Shown here piece after piece: positions 21,085 through 29,145 of a DNA stretch of 64,000 nucleotides. The notes beneath the pieces are model-generated. The model did not search any database, was not told the DNA's origin, and saw only the letters and a list, made by a program, of their open reading frames with translations. The stretch is from Bosea sp. ANAM02 (GTDB lineage Bacteria > Pseudomonadota > Alphaproteobacteria > Rhizobiales > Beijerinckiaceae). The DNA lies in the NCBI RefSeq assembly GCF_011764485.1, contig NZ_AP022848.1:2012001-2076000 (forward strand), given 5' to 3'. Within the stretch, counting starts at the first letter, position 1. Each line of letters opens with the position of its first letter. Both the position numbers and the translations under genes were made by a program.

Positions 21085-22032
21085 TCAGGCAAGGCGGCGT
21101 GGCCTCGGGGCTGCGCCGCCTTTTTTCATGACCAGCGTCGCCCAGCCTTCGCGCAGCGAATGGCTGGCGAGATAGACGCCCTGATGCCGGTAGGCCGAGA
21201 CCACGCCGGCAACGTCCATCGCCAGCAGGCCGGACAGGATCAGCGTGCCGTTCGACGAGAGCACGCGCGCGATCGACGGGGCCAGCCGCTTCAGCGGGCC
21301 GGCCAGGATATTGGCGAAGACGAAGTCGAAATGGCCGGGGTGCCAGGCCTTGGCATGGCGCAGGCCGGGCGCGACATAGAGATCGAGCGCGTTCGGCGCA
21401 TGGTTGAGCCGGGCGTTATGGGCGGAGACCTCGATGGCGACCGCGTCGATATCGCCGGCGACGACCTTGCGCTTGATCTGCTTGGCGAGCGCCAGCCCCA
21501 AAATGCCGGTGCCGGTGCCGATATCGATGCCGTGGCGCGGGCGGCGCTTCTTCAGCTCGGCATCGAGCGCGAGCAGGCAGCCGGCAGTCGTACCGTGATG
21601 GCCGGTGCCGAAGGCGAGCGCGGCTTCGATCTCGATCGCGACATCGTTGGTGCGGACGACGTGCCGGTCATGCGCGCCATGGACGAGGACCCGACCGGCG
21701 CGGACGGGCTTCAGCCCGTCGAGGCTGTTGGCGACCCAGTCCTTGGTGTTGACGGTGGTGAAGGGCGTGTTGTCGACGAGCTCGCCGACGATCGGGCGCA
21801 GCAGGTCGCGCACCGCTTCCTCGTCCGGCGGGTTGGCGAAATAGATCTCGACCTTCCAGGGGATATTCATCGAGAGCGTGGTGATGCCGTCCTCGACCTC
21901 GAAGGCGGAGATCGCCGTCTCGGTGGGATCGAAAATCTCGCCGAGCAATTCGGTGAGGGCCCGGGCCTGTTCGCCCGAGGTGGAGAGTTCGAGGACGGTC
22001 GCGACCGTCGCTGGCAGGAGGCCTTCGCGCAT
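21085..22032 (-). CDS. prmA: Ribosomal protein L11 methyltransferase PrmA
   Basis: SAM-dependent methyltransferase that modifies ribosomal protein L11. Length is 315 residues. Motif I DIGTGTGILGLALAKQ, the preceding ALAFGTGHHGTTAGCLLAL, and the catalytic-region FVFANILAGPLKRLAP are typical of PrmA. The C-terminus (AAPRPRRLA) is basic and overlaps, on the opposite strand, the terminator of the small genes. Intact. Confidence 0.93.
   Translation of the reverse strand: MREGLLPATVATVLELSTSGEQARALTELLGEIFDPTETAISAFEVEDGITTLSMNIPWKVEIYFANPPDEEAVRDLLRPIVGELVDNTPFTTVNTKDWVANSLDGLKPVRAGRVLVHGAHDRHVVRTNDVAIEIEAALAFGTGHHGTTAGCLLALDAELKKRRPRHGIDIGTGTGILGLALAKQIKRKVVAGDIDAVAIEVSAHNARLNHAPNALDLYVAPGLRHAKAWHPGHFDFVFANILAGPLKRLAPSIARVLSSNGTLILSGLLAMDVAGVVSAYRHQGVYLASHSLREGWATLVMKKGGAAPRPRRLA
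21091..21126 (+). terminator. Intrinsic terminator of the small-gene pair, inside the prmA 3' end
   Basis: AAGGCGGCG and CGCCGCCTT form a nine-base stem with a 14-base loop, followed by TTTT on the plus strand. It ends transcription of the two small genes and lies within the last codons of the convergent prmA. Confidence 0.75.
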
Positions 22033-22131
22033 GCGCTGGCCTTAGCAGCGCGCGGGAAGGTTGTCATGCGGACTGTCCCGCCTTCGATCGTGCCGCGCGT
22101 GCCTCATTGAAAGAGAGAGCTCAGATAGTGC

Positions 22132-22285
22132 GGGGAACCCTCTCCCGGAGGGAGAGGGCAGGGTGAGGGGTCGGCCGTTGGACGCTCTAGCTGTAACCCG
22201 ACCGCAGCAGTGGCGAGGGCGTGCCTCACTGGTCCAGGGGCCTACACCTCACCCCTACCCCTCTCCTTACAGGAGAGGGGTTCCC
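22132..22285. repeat. Palindromic intergenic repeat, family C
   Basis: Same GGGGAACCCTCTCCCGGAGG start and AGGAGAGGGGTTCC end as the copy at 18321. It lies between prmA and the SDR gene, both on the minus strand, so it sits upstream of prmA and downstream of the SDR gene. Confidence 0.85.
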
Positions 22286-22308
22286 GCGCCTTTTCCTTGA
22301 ATCCTCAG

Positions 22309-23064
22309 TTACGCGTGCTGCGCGTTGAGCCCGGCGAAGACCTGGCCGAAACTGCCGGTCGCTTCGGCGAAGCGCAGCGGCTTGCAGCGTTCGACGATGA
22401 CCTCGCCGGCCTCAGGCCGGGTTTCGAGGATCGTCATCACCTCGCTGGTGAAATCGGCGAGCGGCATCGCGGCCGGGTCGACCGCCTGATGCGGGCCGAG
22501 CAGTTCGGTCTGGACATAGGGCGGGGCGATCTCGATGACCTCGACAGACGTGTCCTTGAGCTGCTCGCGCAGGCCGATCGACCAGGAATGGATCGCGGCC
22601 TTGGTCGCGCTGTAGGTCGGGGTCGCAGCCAGCGGCACGAAGGCGAGGCCGGACGAGACGGTCAGGACCGTTGCCTGCGGCTGCTTCAGGAGATGCGGCA
22701 GCAGCGCGGTCGTCAGGCGGATCGGGCCGAGCAGGTTGGTCGCGATCGTCTCCTCGGCGATGGCGAGATTGTCGGCGGCCGGCACGTTCTCCGGCTTCAT
22801 GATGCCGGCATTGTTGATGACGGCGTTGAGCTGCGGGAAGCGCGCGACGGCCTGCCGGGCGAAGGCCGCGATATCGGCCTCGTCCTGGATGTCGAGCAGC
22901 ATCGATTCCATGCCGGGATTGGCAGTGGTGACCGCATCGAGCACGGCTTCGCGGCGCCCGGCGACGATGATCGTGTTGCCCTTGGCGTGCAGCGCCTCGG
23001 CCAGCGCCCGGCCGATGCCCGAGCCGCCGCCGGTGATGAGGATGGTGTTTCCGGAAATCTTCAT
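22309..23064 (-). CDS. Short-chain dehydrogenase/reductase (SDR)
   Basis: NAD(P)-dependent oxidoreductase of 251 residues. It shows the Rossmann motif ITGGGSGIGRALAE, the NNAG motif (VINNAGIMKPEN), and the catalytic Tyr-Lys in TYSATKAAIHS after the Ser of VSSG. It resembles the DltE-like group of SDRs. Substrate unknown. It is divergent from an HxlR regulator 102 bp away, a pairing commonly seen for redox or quinone stress enzymes. ATG at 23064 follows GAGAGGG. Confidence 0.88.
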   Translation of the reverse strand: MKISGNTILITGGGSGIGRALAEALHAKGNTIIVAGRREAVLDAVTTANPGMESMLLDIQDEADIAAFARQAVARFPQLNAVINNAGIMKPENVPAADNLAIAEETIATNLLGPIRLTTALLPHLLKQPQATVLTVSSGLAFVPLAATPTYSATKAAIHSWSIGLREQLKDTSVEVIEIAPPYVQTELLGPHQAVDPAAMPLADFTSEVMTILETRPEAGEVIVERCKPLRFAEATGSFGQVFAGLNAQHA

Positions 23065-23125
23065 GGCAAAGCCCTCTCGTGGTTGCACGAGACGAGATGG
23101 CGGCCATACTCTTCAATGGAAAGAA

Positions 23126-23141
23126 GGCGCTTGAAAGTGCC
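23126..23141. promoter_or_regulatory. Possible HxlR operator between the SDR gene and its regulator
   Basis: GGCGCTTGAAAGTGCC is a near-perfect inverted repeat (one mismatch) in the middle of the divergent promoter region, with TTGAAA inside it. HxlR proteins bind such sites as dimers; the link is inferred from position. Confidence 0.35.
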
Positions 23142-23166
23142 ATACGCACCAAAAGGAGAGTGTCCG

Positions 23167-23586
23167 ATGCAGGCGATCCGGACCGCCATGGCGGCGATGC
23201 ATCAGCGCAGCGAGGCGATCCCGCCGGTCAGCCCGGCGGTGGAATCGCTGGTGCGGCAGGTCATCGCGCAGATCGCCGACAAGTGGACCATGCTGGTGCT
23301 GGAGGCGCTGGAGGAACGCGGCACGCTGCGCTTCACCGAAATCGGCCGGATCGTCGGCGGCATCAGCCAGAAGATGCTGACCAAGACGCTGCGCGAGATG
23401 GAGCGCGACGGGCTGGTCGTCCGCACCGTTCATCCGGTGATCCCGCCGCATGTCGACTACACGCTGACGGAGCTGGGCCGCGAGCTCAGCGCCGCCTTCT
23501 GCGGGGTCTGGACCTGGGCCGAGACCTATTACGGAGAGGTGCAGGCAGCCCGGAAGGCCTTTCGCGAGCGGGAAGGCGGGGCTTGA
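23167..23586 (+). CDS. HxlR family transcriptional regulator
   Basis: Winged-helix regulator of 139 residues. The core IADKWTMLVLEALEERGTLRF is split by the family pattern (DKWTxLVLxxL); then FTEIGRIVGGISQKMLTKTL (recognition helix) and the wing ERDGLVVRTVHPVIPPHVDY. The start follows AAAAGGAGAG. A Cys occurs at residue 112 only, near the C-terminus. Very likely controls the divergent SDR gene and itself. Confidence 0.9.
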   Translation: MQAIRTAMAAMHQRSEAIPPVSPAVESLVRQVIAQIADKWTMLVLEALEERGTLRFTEIGRIVGGISQKMLTKTLREMERDGLVVRTVHPVIPPHVDYTLTELGRELSAAFCGVWTWAETYYGEVQAARKAFREREGGA

Positions 23587-23590
23587 GGGC

Positions 23591-24013
23591 TCAGAGGTCC
23601 TTGGTCAGGTAGATTCGTGTCGCGCCCGGCGGCTTCGGGGCGATCTCGCCGAAGACCTGCCAGCCGAGCTTCCTGTAGAACTCGGGTGCCTGGAAGCTGA
23701 TGGTGAAGAGCACGGCCTTGCTGCAGCCGCGCCGGCGCCCTTCCTCCTCGGCCATGGCGAGGATACGGCTGCCGATGCCGGTGCCGCGCAGGCTCTTCGG
23801 GAGATAGACGGTATCGATGAAGAGCAGGCCGAGCGAGGTGCGGCCCGCCAGCCCGCCGATCGGCTTGCCCGTCTCGGGATCGTTGATGCGGATCTGCAGT
23901 TCCTGGCGATCATGCCGGCCGATCGCGGCGTCGTTATAGTCCTTCAGGCCTTCGCCGAGCAGCTTGCGAAAGGCGTCGTCTTCGGCGTCGGTGAGCGTGA
24001 TCTCGGGAGGCAT
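23591..24013 (-). CDS. GNAT family N-acetyltransferase
   Basis: Acetyl-CoA-dependent acetyltransferase of 140 residues. The acetyl-CoA loop is KSLRGTGIGSRIL, preceded by the strand LLFIDTVYLP and followed by FYRKLGWQVFGE. It starts 17 bp after hicB on the same strand, so it may be transcribed with hicAB. Substrate unknown; it lacks an adjacent RHH antitoxin, so I do not call it a toxin. Confidence 0.85.
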   Translation of the reverse strand: MPPEITLTDAEDDAFRKLLGEGLKDYNDAAIGRHDRQELQIRINDPETGKPIGGLAGRTSLGLLFIDTVYLPKSLRGTGIGSRILAMAEEEGRRRGCSKAVLFTISFQAPEFYRKLGWQVFGEIAPKPPGATRIYLTKDL

Positions 24014-24030
24014 GGTCGTTTGAAGGCAGT

Positions 24031-24327
24031 TTACTCGGCGGCGATACGGGTCGGTGTCTGATTAAACGGAATGGCCATCAGGATGGCGTCCCTGGACGAT
24101 TCGACAAAGTCCGGATCGGTTCGCAACTCGTCGATCGAGCGCGGCTCGGGAAAATCGGAAGCTGTATCCTCGACCCAGTGTTCTGCCGCAAATGCGAGGA
24201 CTTCCTGTGCCTGGGCGAACGCCTCTTCCAGCGTATCGCCAGCCGTGAACACGCCGTTCACATCCGGAAAAAACACGCCGTAGCAGGATGTCTCGTCCTT
24301 GTGGACGACTGCAATGTAGTGTCGCAT
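24031..24327 (-). CDS. hicB: HicB family antitoxin, short form
   Basis: Antitoxin of a type II toxin-antitoxin pair. The partial RNase H-like fold is clear: YIAVVHKDETSCYGVFFPDV, GVFTAGDTLEEAFAQAQEVL. At 98 residues it stops just where longer relatives continue into a ribbon-helix-helix DNA-binding domain (after AILMAIPFNQTP), so no DNA-binding domain is visible. It lies 12 bp after hicA. It could still neutralise HicA but may not autoregulate, or it may depend on another repressor. Confidence 0.88.
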   Translation of the reverse strand: MRHYIAVVHKDETSCYGVFFPDVNGVFTAGDTLEEAFAQAQEVLAFAAEHWVEDTASDFPEPRSIDELRTDPDFVESSRDAILMAIPFNQTPTRIAAE

Positions 24328-24339
24328 GGCGACGTCCGT

Positions 24340-24534
24340 TCAATCTCGATCCCAGCCGGCATCCCTATATATCGCATGGACGGTCCCGATTGGAATGTCC
24401 CGCTTCGGATGGGGCACGATCACCATGCGTTTCGTCGCCTCGTGCACGAACTTCTGATGCGAGCCGCGCGTGCTCTTCAGGGCGAAGCCATCGCGCTTCA
24501 GGCGGCGGATGATGTCAGCGCTGTTGGTAAGCAT
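24340..24534 (-). CDS. hicA: HicA family mRNA interferase toxin
   Basis: Small toxin of 64 residues with a double-stranded-RNA-binding-like fold that cleaves translated mRNA. The catalytic His lies in STRGSHQKFVH (His26), after DIIRRLKRDGFAL; the C-terminal IPIGTVHAIYRDAGW is also typical. The gene order hicA-hicB and length match the family. Complete, apparently functional. Confidence 0.9.
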   Translation of the reverse strand: MLTNSADIIRRLKRDGFALKSTRGSHQKFVHEATKRMVIVPHPKRDIPIGTVHAIYRDAGWDRD

Positions 24535-24578
24535 CGGGACCTACTGATTCGCATCGGACCCAATCCATATATCCTAAG

Positions 24579-24635
24579 GGTTTGACATAGTAAGCAATGT
24601 TCATTTTTTGTTCTACGTCGAAAAGGTGTCAAACC
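24579..24635 (-). promoter_or_regulatory. Inverted repeat and promoter-like sequence before hicAB
   Basis: GGTTTGACA (24579-24587) and TGTCAAACC (24627-24635) form a perfect nine-base inverted repeat, 39 bp apart. Read on the minus strand, a TACTAT box (24587-24592) overlaps the arm nearer hicA. The region is clearly more AT-rich than its surroundings. This fits a promoter covered by a repressor, or looping between two half sites. Confidence 0.45.
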
Positions 24636-24658
24636 ATCCAATCCACAAGATGGATCGA

Positions 24659-27040
24659 TCACCCCGCCTTCTGCACGAAGGAATCCAGCACCATCTTCCG
24701 CCCTGCCTTGTCGAAGTCGACGGTCAGCTTGTTGCCGTCGACGCTCGCCACCGATCCCGGGCCGAACTTGACGTGGAAGACGCGGGCGCCTTCGCCATAG
24801 GCGGATTCGCCGGATGATTTCGCCGTCAGCTCGCCCTCGATCAGCAGCGGTCCCCGCTGGCGCGAGCCGCCACCGAAATTGCCTTGGCCGAAGCCGCGGC
24901 CGCTTTCCGAGAATCCGCTGCCGGACCCGCCATTTCTGGCCCGGTTTTCCTGCGCGCGCTGCCAGCCCGGCGTGTTGTAGGTCGAACCGAAGCTCTCCAT
25001 CCGGTCGAAGCGCGAGGCGCCGTAGCCGCCCTGCGAATAGCTGGTCGGAGCCTGCTCGACCTCGACATGCTCCTCCGGCAATTCGTCGATGAAGCGTGAG
25101 GGCAGGCTGGTCTGCCAGAGGCCGTGAATGCGGCGGTTCGAGGCGAAATAGAGCTTCAGCTTCTTGCGGGCGCGGGTGAGGCCGACATGGGCGAGGCGGC
25201 GCTCCTCCTCCAGTCCCGCGCGGCCGCTCTCGTCGAGGGCGCGCTGGTTCGGAAACAGGCCTTCCTCCCAGCCGGGCAGGAAGACCGTATCGAATTCCAG
25301 CCCCTTGGCGGCGTGCAGCGTCATGATCGAGACGCGCGCCTCGGCCTCGCCATCGGCGACATCCATGACCAGCGAGACGTGCTCGAGGAAGGCCGGCAGG
25401 TCCGGGAATTCGTCGAGCGAGCGGACGAGTTCCTTGAGGTTTTCCAGCCGCCCGGCGGCATCGGCCGAGCGGTCCTTCTTCCACATCTCGGTATAGCCGG
25501 ATTCCTCCAGCACCAGCTCGGCCAGCTCGCCCTGCGGCATGTGCTCGGCGCGTTTCGACCAGCGGCCGAAAGCGTCGACCAGTTCGCGCAGCGCGGTGCG
25601 GGCCTTGGGCTTCAACTCGTCGCTCTCGACCGCGGCGCGGGCCGATTGCATCAGCGAGAAGCCGGTGGCGCGGGCGTGGTTGTGCAGGAGCTGGACGGTC
25701 GCGTCGCCGAGCCCGCGCTTCGGCACGTTGACGATGCGCTCGAAGGCGAGATCGTCGGTGGCCGAGACCACGCAGCGCAGATAGGCGAGCGCATCGCGGA
25801 TTTCGGCGCGCTCGTAAAAGCGCGGGCCGCCGATGACGCGATAAGGCACGCCGGCCTGGACGAAGCGCTCCTCGATCTCGCGCATCTGGGCGGAGATGCG
25901 CACGAGCACCGCGACCTCGGCGAGGTTGTGCTTGTTCGCCTGCATCGCCTCGATCTCGTCGGAGATCAGGCGGGCCTCCTCCTGGCTGTCCCAGGCGCCG
26001 GTGATGGTGACCTTCTCGCCGAGCGCGTCCTCGGTGCGCAAGGTCTTGCCGAGGCGGCCCTCGTTGCGGGCGATCAGCTTGGAGGCGGTGGCGAGGATAT
26101 GGCCGGTCGAACGGTAGTTGCGCTCCAGCCGGATCACGGTCGCGCCGGGGAAATCGTGCTCGAAGCGCAGGATGTTGTCGACCTCGGCGCCGCGCCAGCC
26201 ATAGATCGACTGATCGTCGTCGCCGACGCAGCAGATGTTGCGGCGGCCCTGGGCCAGCAGGCGCAGCCAGAGATACTGCGCCGTGTTGGTGTCCTGGTAC
26301 TCGTCGACGAGGATGTAGCGGAAGCGGTCGTGATAGGTCTGGAGCACGTCCGGATAGTCGCGGAACAGCGTCAGGCAGTGCAGCAGGAGATCGCCGAAAT
26401 CGACGGCGTTCAGCGCCGTCAGGCGCTCCTGATAGGCGGCGTAGAGCTTGCCGCCCTTGCCATTGGCGAAGACGGCGGCCTCGCCATGCGGCACGTCCTT
26501 GGGCGCCAGGCCGCGGTTCTTCCAGCTATCGATGAAGCCGGCCAGCATGCGGCCGGGCCAGCGCTTCTCGTCGATGCCCTCGGCCTGGATCACCTGCTTC
26601 ATCAGGCGGATCTGGTCGTCGGTGTCGAGGATGGTGAAGTCGCTGCGCAGGTCGAGCAGTTCGGCATGACGGCGCAGCAGCTTGGCCGAGATCGAATGGA
26701 AGGTGCCGAGCCAGGGCATGCCCTCGGCGACCGGGCCGACGAGATGGGCGACGCGCTCCTTCATCTCGCGCGCCGCCTTGTTGGTGAAGGTGACGGCGAG
26801 GATTTGGGACGGGTAGGCACGGCTGGTCGAGATCAAGTGACCGATGCGGGTGGTGAGCACGCGGGTCTTGCCGGTGCCGGCGCCCGCCAGCACCAGAACC
26901 GGGCCTTCCGTCGCCTCGACCGCCTGGCGCTGCTCCGGGTTCAGCCCCGCGAGATAGCCGGCCGCCGGCTGCGCGGCTGCGCGCGCGGCGAGGCCGCCGG
27001 GGCGCGGCGGGGGAGCGGAAAAGGGGTCTGCGTCGGACAA
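24659..27040 (-). CDS. uvrD: ATP-dependent DNA helicase UvrD/PcrA
   Basis: Superfamily 1A 3'-5' helicase in nucleotide excision and mismatch repair. About 793 residues. Motifs: Q region LNPEQRQAVEA, Walker A AGAGTGKT, ILAVTFTNKAAREMKERV, ILVDEYQDTN, GDDDQSIYGWRGAEV, and the late VSIMTLHAAKGLEFD and LTRARKKLKLYFA. The C-terminus ends in a Tudor-like segment (GARVFHVKFGPGSVASV). No ATG is in a good place; I use a TTG at 27040 giving MSDADPF. The frame is open far upstream but that part is a shadow of aidB and a repeat. Confidence 0.93.
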   Translation of the reverse strand: MSDADPFSAPPPRPGGLAARAAAQPAAGYLAGLNPEQRQAVEATEGPVLVLAGAGTGKTRVLTTRIGHLISTSRAYPSQILAVTFTNKAAREMKERVAHLVGPVAEGMPWLGTFHSISAKLLRRHAELLDLRSDFTILDTDDQIRLMKQVIQAEGIDEKRWPGRMLAGFIDSWKNRGLAPKDVPHGEAAVFANGKGGKLYAAYQERLTALNAVDFGDLLLHCLTLFRDYPDVLQTYHDRFRYILVDEYQDTNTAQYLWLRLLAQGRRNICCVGDDDQSIYGWRGAEVDNILRFEHDFPGATVIRLERNYRSTGHILATASKLIARNEGRLGKTLRTEDALGEKVTITGAWDSQEEARLISDEIEAMQANKHNLAEVAVLVRISAQMREIEERFVQAGVPYRVIGGPRFYERAEIRDALAYLRCVVSATDDLAFERIVNVPKRGLGDATVQLLHNHARATGFSLMQSARAAVESDELKPKARTALRELVDAFGRWSKRAEHMPQGELAELVLEESGYTEMWKKDRSADAAGRLENLKELVRSLDEFPDLPAFLEHVSLVMDVADGEAEARVSIMTLHAAKGLEFDTVFLPGWEEGLFPNQRALDESGRAGLEEERRLAHVGLTRARKKLKLYFASNRRIHGLWQTSLPSRFIDELPEEHVEVEQAPTSYSQGGYGASRFDRMESFGSTYNTPGWQRAQENRARNGGSGSGFSESGRGFGQGNFGGGSRQRGPLLIEGELTAKSSGESAYGEGARVFHVKFGPGSVASVDGNKLTVDFDKAGRKMVLDSFVQKAG

Positions 27041-27130
27041 GGGTGTGCGCTGCTCGTGCGTGATTCGTTCTGGTGGCAATATAGGGTGACAGGAGCCGAA
27101 TTGCGCCCCCTTCTCGGAAAGCTTGATGGT

Positions 27131-27242
27131 GTCATCCCGGGCGGAGCGAAGCGCAGACCCGGGATCCATGCCTGAGCGCCGCCGATGCAGGTTCAGGCAT
27201 GGATCCCGGATCGGCGCCGCTTCGCGGCTTGTCCGGGATGAC
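27131..27242. repeat. Palindromic intergenic repeat, family B
   Basis: GTCATCCCGGGCGGAGCGAA start and CTTGTCCGGGATGAC end, with an inner GGATCCATGCCTGA / TCAGGCATGGATCC pair. It lies between the divergent uvrD and aidB starts, so promoters of one or both genes must lie around or within it. Confidence 0.85.
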
Positions 27243-27268
27243 GGCGCAGAAGGATCGGAGGATTGGCA

Positions 27269-28966
27269 ATGGTGGATCATGCAACCCGGCCCGACTGGGA
27301 AATCATCAACCAGGTGCCGGTGCTGGCCGGCTACGACGCCTTCGCCGCCGATCCGGTGCTGCCGGGGATCGTCGCGGCCTTCGGCGCCGATTGGGCGCGC
27401 GAGCGGCTGCATGAGGCGGGGCGGACGGTGGGCTCGGCTGATGTGCAGGAGCTGGCCTGGCTCGCCAACCGCTACTCGCCCGAGCTGAAGGCCTTCGACC
27501 GCTTCGGCAACCGCATCGACGAGATCGCCTTTCACCCGGCCTGGCACGAGCTGATGGGGCTCGCGATCGGGCAGGAGACGCATGCGCTCGCCTGGAACCG
27601 GCCGGAGCCCGGGGCGCAGGTGGCGCGCGCTGCCCTGCAATATCTCTGGTACGGCGCTGAAAGCGGCATCTGCTGCCCGATCAGCATGACCTATGCCGCC
27701 GTGCCGGTGCTGAAGCAGGACGCCGCGCTGTGGGAGCAGTGGGGCAAGCTCATCACGTCCGATTGTTACGATCCGCAGCAGGGGCCGGCGCATCTCAAGA
27801 CGGGCGCGACCGTCGGCACCGCGATGACCGAGACGCAAGGTGGCTCGGACCTGCGCCAGACCCAGACGACGGCCGAGGATAATCGCGACGGCACATGGTC
27901 GCTGCACGGGCGGAAATGGTTCTTCTCGGTGCCGCATTCCGACGTCTTCCTGACGCTGGCACGGACGGGCGAGGGCATTTCCTGCTTCGCCGTGCCGGGC
28001 TGGCTGCCGGATGGTTCGCGCAACGGCGTCGCGATCCAGCGCTTGAAGGACAAGATCGGCAATCGCTCGAATGCCTCCTCGGAAGTCGAATTCAGGGGAG
28101 CGATCGGCCATCTGATCGGTGAGCCGGGCCGCGGCATCCGCACGGGCCTGTCGATGAACCATAATTCGCGGCTCGATATCGCGGCGGCGTCATCCGGGTT
28201 GATGCGGATGGCGGTGTCGCTCGCGGCGCATCACGCCCAGCATCGTCGCGCCTTCCAGAAGGCGCTGATCGACCAGCCGATCATGCAGAACGTGCTGGCG
28301 GACCTAGCTATCGAGGCCGAGGCGGCGGCCTGGCTCGCCTTCCGGCTGTTCGCGGCGCTCGACCGGCAGGAGGCGTCGGAAAGCGAGCGCTCGCTGGCGC
28401 GGGTCGGGGCGCCGATCGCGAAATACTGGATCACGCGGCGGGCGCCGGCCGTCGTCACGGAGGCGCTGGAATGCCATGGCGGCAACGGCTTCATCGAGGA
28501 GAACCCGACGGCGCGGCTCTACAGGGAGGCGCCGCTCAACGCGATCTGGGAGGGCTCGGGCAACGTGATCTGCCTCGACGTGCTGCGCTCGCTGGCGCGC
28601 GAGGCAGTGGCGGTCGATGTGCTGCGGGCGGAGCTGATGGCGGCGGCGGGAGCTGACCGGCGCTACGATGCGGCGTTGAAGCGTCTGGAGGCGGAGTTGC
28701 CGGAGATGATGCGCAACGAGGGGCAGGCGCGGCGGTTGACGGAGCGGCTGGCGCTGATGCTGCAGGGTTCGCTGCTGCTGCGGAATGCGCCGGCTGCCGT
28801 GGCGCATGCGTTCATCGCGACCCGGCTGGATGGCGCATGGTCAGGGCAGTTCGGAGACCTGCCACCGGCGGTGGATGCGGCGGTGCTGGCGCGACGGGCT
28901 GTGCCGGTCGTGAGCCAGACTCGTTTAGCGCGGGGAACCCTCTCCCGTAGGGAGAGGGCAGGGTGA
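27269..28966 (+). CDS. aidB: Acyl-CoA dehydrogenase family protein, AidB-like
   Basis: Flavoprotein related to E. coli AidB of the adaptive response to alkylation. Length is 565 residues. AidB-type features: the N-terminal NQVPVLAGYDAFAADPVL, the LANRYSPELKAFDRFGNRID segment, GTAMTETQGGSDLRQTQT (flavin binding), and CHGGNGFIEENPTARLYREA with a Glu-rich active-site stretch. The last eleven residues, RGTLSRRERAG, and the stop are encoded by a family C repeat, so the C-terminus has been changed by that insertion. Role in alkylation damage is known for E. coli only. Confidence 0.88.
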   Translation: MVDHATRPDWEIINQVPVLAGYDAFAADPVLPGIVAAFGADWARERLHEAGRTVGSADVQELAWLANRYSPELKAFDRFGNRIDEIAFHPAWHELMGLAIGQETHALAWNRPEPGAQVARAALQYLWYGAESGICCPISMTYAAVPVLKQDAALWEQWGKLITSDCYDPQQGPAHLKTGATVGTAMTETQGGSDLRQTQTTAEDNRDGTWSLHGRKWFFSVPHSDVFLTLARTGEGISCFAVPGWLPDGSRNGVAIQRLKDKIGNRSNASSEVEFRGAIGHLIGEPGRGIRTGLSMNHNSRLDIAAASSGLMRMAVSLAAHHAQHRRAFQKALIDQPIMQNVLADLAIEAEAAAWLAFRLFAALDRQEASESERSLARVGAPIAKYWITRRAPAVVTEALECHGGNGFIEENPTARLYREAPLNAIWEGSGNVICLDVLRSLAREAVAVDVLRAELMAAAGADRRYDAALKRLEAELPEMMRNEGQARRLTERLALMLQGSLLLRNAPAAVAHAFIATRLDGAWSGQFGDLPPAVDAAVLARRAVPVVSQTRLARGTLSRRERAG

Positions 28967-29086
28967 GGGGTAGTCCGCTGGACACTGTGGCCGTGACCTG
29001 ACCGTTGCCGCCGTTGGCTTCGCGCCTCACTAGTCCGGGGCCCACACCTCACCCCTGCCCCTCTCCTTACAGGAGAGGGGTTCCCC
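28932..29086. repeat. Palindromic intergenic repeat, family C, overlapping the aidB 3' end
   Basis: Copy with GGGGAACCCTCTCCCGTAGG and AGGAGAGGGGTTCC ends. Its first 35 bases encode the last residues of AidB and its stop codon. The rest lies in the convergent space before msrB. Confidence 0.85.
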
Positions 29087-29104
29087 GCGCCTTCTGGTTC
29101 AAGA

Positions 29105-29131
29105 GATGGTCGGGACAAGCCCGACCATGAC
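29105..29131. repeat. Small hairpin between aidB and msrB
   Basis: ATGGTCGGG and CCCGACCAT form a perfect nine-base stem with a five-base loop, followed by GACGG. It matches the core of family E (32634, 39219). It lies between convergent genes and may act as a transcript end. Confidence 0.65.
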
Positions 29132-29145
29132 GGCGGTGCGCGTTG

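Noticed and set aside
22210..23166. Long upstream extension of the HxlR frame
   Set aside because: It is antisense to the SDR gene and a family C repeat. The ATG at 23167 follows a strong ribosome site.
23591..24534. A three-part toxin-antitoxin system including the GNAT gene as toxin
   Set aside because: GNAT toxins come with an RHH antitoxin of their own, which is absent. The GNAT is more likely an ordinary acetyltransferase next to hicAB.
27041..28162. N-terminal extension of UvrD by about 370 residues
   Set aside because: The extension is antisense to aidB and a family B repeat and does not resemble helicases. The TTG start at 27040 gives the expected length.
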